Shown in pieces: positions 1 through 11,400 of a stretch of DNA of 64,000 nt (its first letter is position 1; each line of letters starts with the position of its first letter). The DNA is from Metellina segmentata. Lineage: Eukaryota > Arthropoda > Arachnida > Araneae > Tetragnathidae. Below the pieces are notes generated by a model. The model was not told where the DNA came from, did not search any database, and saw nothing but the letters and a program-made list of their open reading frames with translations. The translations under genes were made by a program, and so were the position numbers. Location of the stretch: assembly GCA_947359465.1 (NCBI GenBank), contig OX375881.1, positions 31,103,742 through 31,167,741 of the forward strand, written 5' to 3'.

Positions 1-2310
1 CTTGTTTTTGAGTCCCTAATGCTACAATGATTCTTTTAGTTTTAAAAAAGAACATTTGTTTTCAAATGAGCTTACATGAAAATAAAGTCACAGATAAACT
101 TATTTGATGGAAGTTATTGGATGGATTAATTAAAAAATGGATTAAACACATTTTAGAAATATTTCTCAAACAGGTTTACATTCTTTAACATTCGAAGTAT
201 CTAATTTGTAAGCATGCTATATAATATCCATAAAAGTTAGGAACATAAAATTATCCATATTAAACTTAAAAATACATTATTTAAAAATATTTTAATATTT
301 CACTAATTATCATTTACATGCCATTTTAGAAAAATTACGTCAATAAATTATGTATAGATATATATAAAATATTTGTTGTATTTTAAGTGGTGGAATTATT
401 TTAACAGTTATTTTTATGGAGTTTTATTTCTCAGTGATTTATTAGATTTGCCTCCGATTACAAAGAATCCATGATTGTGTACTTGTTTAGTTCTAAACGT
501 TATTACATAAAGCCTGATTTTCCTGCCAAGAAAATGCAGATACTTGTTAGCAATTTTGATGTTTCTGCGTTCTTAATATTTATTTTAAAGCTCAGTTTTA
601 TCCATCACATGTTCATGAATTCATTTTAAATTGCTATGGTATAATAGGTTGTAGTAAGCTTTACTAAAAAATATATATATTTAAAAAAAATCTAAATTAG
701 CACATTGCAAATGGTATGAAAGTGGGATATTGGGTTGTCATGATAAACAAAATTGCAATTCTTCTGTAATGTATTCACTTTGTACACACCGCCTTAGCCA
801 AACAATGCAAATACATTAGCTGTCTGACTTCAATTACACCAAAATTTAAGCAACATAATATACACTTACTCTGGCCTCACTCACCATGTTACAGCAGGTA
901 AAAATATCAAAAATACATTTTTCACAACCTAAACGAATACTTATCACTAACATGTGCATAAAAATATCTGCCGAAGTTTTTTCTTGCCTTAAGATAGTTG
1001 CTCTCATTAATATTTATTACTAAAATCTTCAATTCTCAAATGAAAATATGAACACTGAACCTTAATGTATCTTAGTTTCGTCACACCAATGAATTGTAGG
1101 TAAAGTCCAGTAAAAATAAGATTTGATACACTGAAATAGGAATCGTAGATAAATCATAATGTGAACTTGCCATGACGTCAGTTCAGAAATATTTTCAATT
1201 AGACTTTCACTGCCGAATCGCCTTGATTACAAATTCTAATCCGTGGATTTCTTGCCTTGATATCAGTAGAAGGCACCGATTTGGGGAACTTAATTAAAAC
1301 TATTTGGGAAGGGGCAGAGTTTTTATGCACACTTGCCAACTGTTACGTTGTGTCAGTAGTTTTTAAGGAGTTTGATGCACATACTAAAATCGTAAATTGT
1401 GGACTAATGCCTTCCATGTAGAGTTCTTCCGTTTTAAGAACGTTTTTTTTTTATAGTAAAAATTGGGCGACCACCTGTCACTTCTTAGACCACATTTTCT
1501 TGCAACATATTTTTTGCCTCCTCTCTACCCACACAATTCCGCGACAAAAACTTAAACTCTCAAAAACTTAACAGATCTAAATTTAGAAGAACAAAATTTG
1601 TACCAGGAAAAAAAACCCATTAAAATAAACTTTATTTCTTTTATAAAAAATTGATATTTTATAAAACTGATTATAAATTCCAAAGAGTATTTTAGAATGT
1701 TACTGTCCATTGATAATCGAAATACGCATTTTCAATTAAGTTTTAATTTCTTTCTGGTTTGCGTAAATTTATCTTTCCTATCTTAGACGCATAAAGATAA
1801 GACCTCTAAGCCTTCAGTTTGAAATCCTTGGTGCTCCTCTGAAAGATTAGGATACCAATGTAGGCTCTCTCCAGATTGAAATCCTTGGTGCTCCTCTGAA
1901 AGATTACGTTACCAATGTGCCACCTCCAGATTGAAATTCTGGTTGCACCCTTGAATAAAACACTTCTCACTCAATTTTTTGAAGAAAAAAAAATTATTTT
2001 TATGTGAAAGGGAGAACTTGCATCAATCAACAATTGACGAAAAGCTTTCTGTCACGAGGCCTTCGCATACAACCTTTATGAAGGAGATGGTTGAGTCATA
2101 TAACTGTACCACAGATAAAAATCCAGTAACAGTTGGCAGGTATGCATCACATCGTCATAACGTGTCCAAAAAAACAAAATCAACCACACAATCTCGTGCA
2201 GTTCCACATTTTCAAAAAACCCATTCGGTCTTCATAGTTCGTGATTGGACAAAAAAAAAAAAAAAACTGTCTGTATGAATTATGAAATTGTGCTTTTCAT
2301 AAAAGAGGGT
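1..2310 (-). other. aop 3' UTR and downstream flank; no gene seen
   Basis: AT-rich sequence after the aop stop codon. A minus-strand AATAAA at 1636-1631, about 680 nt past the stop, is the nearest canonical poly(A) signal I see; others are at 1010-1015 and near 423-428, so the UTR end is not fixed. A short degenerate tandem repeat lies at 1810-1955. The Lys-rich plus-strand ORF at 1979-2278 looks random. Confidence 0.35.
1810..1955. repeat. Short tandem repeat, about 57-bp unit, 2.5 copies
   Basis: The phrase GAAATCCTTGGTGCTCCTCT followed by GAAAGATTA recurs at about 1821 and 1878, with a degraded third copy from about 1933. It probably lies in the aop 3' UTR or just beyond it. Confidence 0.75.
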
Positions 2311-2479
2311 TCACTCCACGTCACCGGGCGACGAGCCTTCTTCCTTGATGCTCATGTCCAAAGCTGCCTCGATGTCGGTGCATTCCGTCTGAAGGCCGTT
2401 GGGAACTCCGTTTTCTGTGTCGCGGTTCAGCAGAGCTCGCTGTTTGCAGTGGCGGAGTTCATTGGGATGTCTGAGAAAC
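2311..2479 (-). CDS. aop: aop last coding exon, end of ETS domain and C-terminal tail
   Basis: Acceptor TATCTCGTAG before 2479. One base completes Arg309, then FLRHPNELRH closes the ETS domain (compare Yan FLRNPTEL). The tail runs through NRDTENGVPNG and DIEAALDMS to IKEEGSSPGDVE and TGA at 2313-2311. IKEE (353-356) fits the SUMO consensus; SUMOylation is known for TEL, but at other sites, so use here is inference. Ser359-Pro is another possible MAPK site. The plus-strand ORF across this exon is a shadow. Confidence 0.9.
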
Positions 2480-5400
2480 CTACGAGATACAAAACCTTAT
2501 TTAACCGCTTGGGTACAGATTTATTGGTATCACAAACAAGGTTCACTGGAAGAAACGTCCTCCAACAACTGATACCAGATGCTAAAAGTAGTTCGGATTA
2601 TCGTTTGCACATTAGTTACTGTTATATTTTCGTATTATCGTCTGTACTCTAATTACTGTTTTATTATCGTTTGCACACTAGTTACTGTTATATTTTCGTT
2701 TAATTTCGTTTGATAAGAATGGCAACAGTATGAGTGAGATCGCACAGCATCTCCGCGTTTATTCCAAAAAAGAATGTTAGATAAAGCAGCCGTGTCAATA
2801 TTTCTATGTATGTAGTCAGATTAAAAAAAGTATTTTTTTAAAGAACGATTGAATAATTTGATTCAAGGAGCGTCTCGCAACACTAATCACTCTTGTCATG
2901 AACTAGAATGTATATGTTTAATTTTGTTCTAGTTTGAATGACGAATTAGTCTCGTCATCCGAGTCTACTAGTCTCAGAGTCACAGTCGTCAAATATATAT
3001 ATACATTTAATTCTGGAATAATATATTGCAATAAGTAAAAGACTGGGACGTATAAATAGAAACAGAAACGAAATTTCGATGAAAAAATGCAGAATTCTTA
3101 AAAACGAAAGTGTGCAGTGTCGAATTTCGACTTCCTGAGTATATTCTGAAATAGAGTAATTCGAAAAAAAAACGATAATTATTTATGAAATTTAGAAATG
3201 CGCAAATATATTATCGCAAAATTTCCCTCTGTTTACTCAAATACACAAACACGGATAATAAACCAAATATCAAAAAGAAAAATTGTGCTTTTATGATCAA
3301 TGAGGTTTTCGTTTGGGCTTTTCGTGTTATATCAAAAATTACAAAATTATCGTGAAATTACGAAATGCAAAAGGTATGTAAAATTATATATCTTTTTTTC
3401 ATCAATCAAGTATTCATAACATCCGCGTGTAAAAATCATCATAGAAATAAAAAATATTAATGAACTTGCACATTATCACTGTCAATTACAGTGGGAAGCA
3501 CTTATACATCAACTAAAAGAACGAAATGAAACTGTCCCATTCCTTGGAAGAGTGGCCTTGTTCCTTGGATAAACTGGAAGAGTGGCCGAGTTAGCTTACC
3601 TTTGATATGAGTTCTAAGATTCGAGTGGTTGCTGGAATTATCTCGGAACATCCAAGACCGGGACATAATGATCTCTACTGTTATAAAAGGAAGTCTGTCT
3701 GTGTGGTATCCAGACGCATCTATACGACTTACAGTAATGAGGTTTGGCATACAGGTAGTCCTGATTTTGTGCGCGAAGCCCGAATTTTAAAATTCAATCT
3801 GGAACATTTTTTAATTAATTTATTAGCATTTATTAATTATTTGTATTTTTTAGAATGGCAACACTGTGATCTTTTTCTTTTCATTTAACACAAACAATTC
3901 CAACAAAGCGAGGAAAAAAAATAAAAAAACTTTTTGACTAACATTTTTTATTTTTTTTATTCTTTAATCCAAGTTTATATCTTTGCGATCGTAAAGATGG
4001 AGTACAAATTTAAACGGATTTGAAATCTACGGAAACTTTTACACCAGATCGATACCTTAAATGTGATTTTCTTTGAATGAATAATTTCTGAATTGTAACT
4101 TTTATACACGTGTCCAAAATTATCTTTATATACCCAAAAATAATTATATTCCATGAAATACCCAATCGATATAATCCATTTTTACAGGGAATATGACAAG
4201 CCCAATTTGTATTATCCAATCAAAAGGTTCAAACGGTTTTTGATATGCAAATCAAGGTATTACGTCATCCAACGGTGAATCAAGCGCTGTGCGCAAAGTG
4301 AATTTCTGCAATACAACGTGTTTGATTTCAGTGTGTAAGGACTCAAAACGGTTTGTTATGGCTCCGAAGTATCATTTGGAAGAATATGTGAAGTGGCGCA
4401 TTAATGGCCGTTCAGACAATCATGGAAGCAGCGAGATGTGTGAAAATTTCCAGACAGACAGTCTGCGCTATGGACAGGGCCCGATTTAGAAAATTTGGTA
4501 TAGTAGGCACAACACGCAGGAAGGGGGCCCCCCATGTTATCCGTTCATCACAAAAACTAATTTTAAAACAATAATTGGTACTTGCGTATTTGACTGTTGA
4601 CCGTTTCAAAAATTGTTGAAAAAACATTCCAGAAAATATGAAAAGTTATTTTTGCTTAAAATTTTTAGATACTTTTGAAACTTTGGGGCCCTTTAAATTA
4701 TGGGGGCCCTAGGCCCGTGCCTCACGGGCCTAATGGTAAATCAGGGCCTGGCTATGGAAATAATTTTAGAACTCTGGAGCTGTTGTAAGGTCAAGATATC
4801 CCGTCAAAACCACACAGAGTGTCCCTACTCAAAACGAACGAGCCCTGTTTCCATAGCGAACGTCAGCACACAGAGTTGGTACCAGCAGTTCCCGTGGTAG
4901 ATAGCGAGTAATTCTTGTTGTGTTTCTTCCCTTCCTCAACTGGGGACTGCCATGACTCACTGGGTCTGCCCACCTGCTGGCGAGTTGCAGCCGACCAATC
5001 GGTATAGTGGTTAAGGTGTTAGCCTCTAGATCGGAAGGTTCCTAGTTCGAATCCGGGCCCGGGCATGGATGTTTGTAAGCGTATGGTGTAGAGGCGGCTG
5101 GTGCACCTTAAATCTGTCGTGGCCGAAAGTCCTCACGTTGGGTTGGCGTGGAAGTTTGGAGAGTGGGGTGCCAGCTCAGGTGTTGCTTCGTCATCTGACC
5201 GAGGTTCAAAATTACGAGGTGTTGTCCTCGGATCTTTCCCTTAAGGGACTGATCCCGGACCGTCGTCAATAGCCCGTTGTGTTGCTCTAGTACGACGTTA
5301 ACTAAAATTACCATTACTTTTTACCGGCGAGTTGCAAGCGGCACAGGTTCGATTCCTGTAACTTGCTCTGGGAGTATTTCATTCTTCTGGGCCAGTAAAA

Positions 5401-8400
5401 CTTTCCTGGTGTGTGTATGTCCATTTACTTAACTCTCCTGGTGGTTGTCTCGACGAGGTATCTCCGTCATTAGCAAAACTGACCAGGTTTTGATGGACGA
5501 GATATCTCGCCTTTGAAAAAATTGACCAGATCTCGATCTTGTCATCATACAAATAAAATTGGCGTTATGTTTTTCAGACGAAATATCTCGACGTTATCAA
5601 AATTAGTCAGATCACAATGAACGAGATATCTCGTCAAAAACCAGTTGGAAGATCAACGGGGAAAACATTATCGTGTTAGACACAAAGGCAGTTGTTCCTT
5701 ACCTGTAGCAGTGTCTCTCTCCAGGTTCCTTCTGCAGGATGCGGACTCTGTAGTAGTAGCGCAGGGCTCTCGACATTTTGTCGAAGTTCATGTTGAGGTG
5801 GTTCTTCTGCTTGCCCCAGAGAGCTGCCAGACGGTGGGGGTCGGTTATCTTGAAGATGCCGCGGGTCTTGTCCTTCCAGATGATGCAGCAGTTGTAGCGC
5901 TGCTGGGAATCGTTCAGGAGCTGCTGCAGGAAGTCCCACAGGAGACGGACGTCTAAGGAAAAAGGACAGCTGTCAGTATCGAACCATTTTGAATACATTC
6001 ACTCTGATTTTGTAGCAGTCTCATCGTTGACCTTCTAATGAAATAGACATCGACGTTCTAACGAAAGGGCAGTTGTCAGTATCGAACTGTATAAGTACCT
6101 TCACTCTGATCTCGTAGCAGTCTCATCGTTGATCTTCTAATGAAATAGACATCGACGTTCTAACGAAAGGGCAGTTGTCAGTATCGAACTGTATAAGTAC
6201 CTTCACTCTGATCTCGTAGCAGTCTCATCGTTGATCTTCTAATGAAATAGACATCGACGTTCTAACGAAAGAATAATTATCAGTACCGAACTGTATAAGT
6301 ACCTTCATTCTGATCTAACATCAGTCTCATCGTTGACTTTCTAATGAAATAGACATCGACCTTCTAACGAAAGGACAATTGTCAGTACCAAACTGTAAAA
6401 GTACTTTTACTCAGATCTCGTATCAGTCTCATCGTTGCCTTCTAATGAAATAGACATCGACGTTCTAACGAAAGGACAATTGTCAGTTCCGAACTGTATA
6501 AGTACCTTCACTCTGATCTCGTAGCAGTCTCATCGTTGACCTTCTAATGAAATAGACATCGACCTTCTAACGAAAGGACAAATGCCAATACCGAACTGTA
6601 TAAGTACCTTCACTCTGATCTCGTAGCAGTCTCATTGTTGCCTTCTAATGAAATGTACATCGACGTTCTAACGAAAGGGTAATTGTTAGTACCGAACTGT
6701 ATAAGTACATTCACTCTAATCTCATAACAGTCTCGTCATTGACCTTCTAAAGAAATAAACATCAACCCAATAAGACTCTTGAATTTTCCCACTAGTATGA
6801 GAAAATTGATAACGATTCTTTCAAACGTATCTCCAGGTATGACTTTCGTCATCCATCTAACAGTAAAAAACCCAGAGCTATACTTAATAATTACATTACT
6901 GTAAACTCTCTCTTTAACTTAAAAATTTAATCTCAGTATCTGATACAACTATGTCTATCTTCAAAAAACGTTGAAACGAATACCAAGGTTTGTTTTGATT
7001 GCAAGCTCCACCTGCGGGGAGATTACCAAGCTTCTGATTGGTGCCTCAAATCATGTCCTCTACACATATATTCCCAAATCCCAACAAGACCCTGTAAAGA
7101 GTCCGTAAAACCCATTGCTGTTCACTCAGGGATATAATTTCCACAGGAGATGGAGGATCCATGGGCCCATGTTCTCCAAGCACCCAGAAAACCTCCAATG
7201 AAATAGGCGGAGTGTGTGTGTGCGCAGCTTCATGTTATTTCTTCCAATCACTCGGTTTGGAGATCTGTCCCGTTGTGGGAAAAGGCACGAGTTCTAAGTT
7301 ATTAAGTTATTGATTGGCTAAAATGATTATCAACAGTGATTGAAACTACTTGTGTGCGCTTCCATAGCCAATCGGTGAAGTCGACTCGTAAGCCCATGGG
7401 ATTTACCCTTCAGAGATCTTACGACAACGACTCCGCTCACAAAGCACTGTCTATTTCATTGGAAGGTAGATTATCGCATAGCAGCCTCATCATCGACCTA
7501 CTAATGAAATAGACGAAGCATGCGTGCGTATCTTCATAGTATCCCCTCATGTTATGACCAATCGGCACAAGTAGATTCTTGAGCCCACGTATGCACCAAT
7601 AAAAATTTATATTTATTACATATTTGGGAATTGGTTTTAACTGAATCTTGCAGCAGCTTTACCTTTGCGATGTATTCATTTCGAATTTTTGAAAAATTTT
7701 CCTTTTTAGTAAAACACAGATTGTGATCTATTTTATGCAAAAACCATTTATATATTTTGACTTTTATAATTTTAGGCTGAGTGCTGGGTAACAGTATTGA
7801 TTAAAAAACAAAACTTCTATTTCGGTCAAGCTTAGACGTTATAATGTCGTTTATCATAATAGTGGAATCCAGGATATTAGCGCCGGCCAAATTATTTTTT
7901 TAAATGTTTTTTTTTTAATAGATATTAAAATTCGTTTTGATCTTTTTAGTCTCTTAAACCATTTTGGCTTTAACAGGTTGAAATTTGCAAATTAGCAGTT
8001 TTAATGTTAAAAAGTTTACATACATTATTCGAGAGTTCACATTTTAAAAACGTGTAAGCATATTTGAAGCATACTGAATAGAAATAAAGTTCAAAAATAC
8101 TTACTGATTTTCTCTGAGGAGTTTCCCACTTCTCCGAATTGTGCAATTTGGCGCAGTGGTGGGGCCGGCATTGATTGGTTGGAATTAGTGTGCAATGCAT
8201 CTGTGAAAATAAAGATGAATTGATATAAGGAAAGAGAATATACAATATAAACAGTACTTTGAGGGCGTTAGAAAAGAATTTAATGCAAGCGGTCAGAGGG
8301 CCAATTGCACTCATATCTGCCATATAAAACGCAGTCTATAGGAACTTTACTGATATCACTTGACACGATTTTATAATTACTTGAACTAATTTCGTAGCCT

Positions 8401-11400
8401 TTTAATAAAATCATCCGATTACTATAAAGAAATCAAAGCAATAAGTACTATACTTGTACAATCAACGTTTAATTAACTTAACACGTAGTTCAGCGATTTT
8501 AAACCTTTTTCATTTCATGGCACACATAAACCATTTACAAAATTGCTGCTCCACATTAAAAAAAAAAATAATAATAATAATAATAATTTTTTTTGTAACA
8601 AAAGTCTATAATTTTGCTTGATTTACAGAAACCATATAACTATTTGGGCTTCCCTATCGTAATCATCCTCCCTTTTTTTCATTCAAAGTGGGTTTAAAAA
8701 ATCGCTTTGAAACAATTATTTTATGATACTTAGTAATAAAAGAAATAATACTCAAAATTATTTATATGGGTATTACTTGAAATTTTTTTTTAACAAATTT
8801 GTCAAAATCTCAAAATTAAATTGCTGAAATGACAAAAATCCTACACAAATTAAACTGCTTCGCCATCTGTAAGTCCCACCAATGCCATTCCCGCAAATAA
8901 AAAGCCACAAATTATAATTTAAATTTCGTAAAACTGCATGTTAAATTGAAAATCGATGGTAAAACATTTTTAAATACCGTTAAACAGAATATTTTTGAAA
9001 ACTGAAATTCCAACTCATCTCAACTTTTGAGACACCTAAATAGCTTTATAAATTCAGCTGAAGATAACTGTTGGATACAAATGAACTTTCAACCCTAAAT
9101 TCTACAGTTACAGATTGAGACTTCTGATAAGCGCCTCGGACACAGGAGAAAAAAAGAGCGGTTTATAAACAAATGCACGATTTAGTGAGGGGTAATTGCA
9201 ATAGCGATACGATTATTTTAAATAACAGACTTACATATTTAAAAATTATTTGTCCACATTTCCTATTCTTATCTATTTTGCATTAAGATGTTTTTCCAAT
9301 GATCACACTATGGAATACTGCATGTAAATGTCTCTTTCTGTCAATAGCACTATCCTTGCAAAGAAAACACATTTACAGATATGTAAAATGATAAATGCCT
9401 TTTTTCTGTTCATCTGCCATGCTTTTTACTTTTCATCTAATATTCGAAGCTAACCCTACAAGTGGTTTTGACGAGATATCTCGTCCATCAAGTGTTCAAC
9501 TTTGCTAATGGAGAGATATCTCGTCTCTAAGAACTTAACACAAGTGTAAAACATGACAATTCTCTTTTTAAAGTCTATTTTAATGTTAAGAATAAAAATG
9601 TATATTCTTATTTTGCTGCTTTTTTTATTATTAGCATCTATCTACGCATTATTTACACAAAATTCATCTCCAATCATAGCACTCATCTCCATTTTTTTTC
9701 TACTTCACATCTATTTTAAATTAAGCGCGATAATTATAAGCAAGATGCGCAATTATCAATAATAATAACTCCATGCTATGAACCTAAGAATACATGCTCA
9801 TTTTTCTTTTCTTCTTTCATTATTTCACCTTTCAACTCATATTTGGATTTCAGTTACGATTGTGTTTAAGTTATATTTTGATTTTGTTACCTTTAATTAT
9901 AAGTTTAAGTTATATTTTGTTACCATTATAGTTGCAGCCGAAAAGGGGTAGCTAGAAGGGGAGGGGGTTGACCCCTCCCCCAAGTGTTCCTTTGATTTTC
10001 ATCTATTATTGCAAATTAAGTATGAATGCATCAAATCATTTAAAAAAATTGGCAGCTATATAAAATTAATTGGTAATTTATTAAATTAATCATACTCTAT
10101 GAAATGTGATATCGTGACTGTTTTATTTTTATTTAGGTGTTTTATTGATTCTTTACTGTGGCTTTTTATCTTCAAATAATTCCTTTAAATACAATTAAAA
10201 TTATTTTATTTTATTTATTCTCATTCTTTCTTGTTATTAGAAACTTATAGAGGCATATTATTTGCTAGACTTCAAAAGGAACGAAAAGAGTTCAAGGATC
10301 AAGATTTGAGTAATTGCTTAATTTTATTTTGTTGCCATTCCAACCATTTCGTGTTCACTACTATTGAATTACTATTCCTCTACTTAGATCTACCCACACA
10401 CAAATACGTCGCTCTATTGAATAATACATCTCATAATTAAAAAAATATATAACATGAAAAGACTGCCAAAATCTTTTTGAATGAAATAAATCCAAACCTT
10501 CAATACACAAAATTTGGAATTTCTAACTTTGGGTCCTCTCTGAAATTAAATCCAGGGCCACGGTAGCCTAGTTGGTAGAGTTGCGGATAAGAAAGCGGAG
10601 GGTTGCGAGTTCGAAAATTGATCCAATTAAAGAGCATCATGTACGTCTTTGAGCGGTGCCCTTTAAATCTGTCGAGGCCTCAAATGTCCTCACATTCGGG
10701 TGGCTTACAAGATTGGAGAGTGTGGTGTGAACTTCGTCACCGAACCCTGGTTCATAATTACGAGGTGTTGTCCACGGAGATTGATCTCGGATCGTCGCCA
10801 ATAGCCGGTTGTGTTGCTCCAGTCCGAGATATCTCGTCATCAAGATATTGCCGATTTTTTAGAATGACAAGACCAAAATCTAGTCAGGTTTTACCAAATG
10901 ACGAGATATCTAGTTATTGAAATAATGCCGATTTGTATCTGCAATGACGAGATATCTCGTCTATCAAGATCTGACCAATTTTGCTAATGACGAGAAATTT
11001 CGTCATCAAGATATTGCCGATTTTTTAGGATGACAAGACCAAAATCTAGTCAGGTTTTTCCAAATGACGAGATATCTAATTATCGAAATAATGCCGATTT
11101 GTATCTGCAATGACGAGATATCTCGTCTATCAAGATCTGACCAATTTTGCTAATGACGAGAAATTTCGTCATCAAGATATTGCCGATTTTTTAGAATGAC
11201 AAGACCAAAATCTAGTCAGGTTTTCCAAATGATGAGATATTTTGTCCATCAAGATATGTCCAATTTTGCTAATGACGAGATATCACGTCATCATATTGCC
11301 GATTTGTTTTAGAATGACACGACTTAAATCTAGTCAGGTTTTTCCAAATGACAAGATATCTCGTCTATCAAGATCTGACCAATTTCGCTAATGAGAAATT

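Noticed and set aside
4990..5318. Recurrent 60-68 residue ORFs in the SINEs (also at 27564, 29680, 29722, 43769 and others)
   Set aside because: The same frame appears in every copy of a tRNA-derived SINE, with stops and frameshifts varying at random; SINEs do not encode protein.
5645..5956. Plus-strand 103-residue ORF over the ETS exon, and similar plus-strand ORFs at 2245, 16449, 16465, 24235 and 24345
   Set aside because: Shadows of the minus-strand aop exons.
7970..8323. Minus-strand 117-residue ORF (starting MADMSAIGPLTACIK)
   Set aside because: It is in a different frame from the one demanded by the flanking aop exons; the supported feature here is the 96-nt splice-bounded block.
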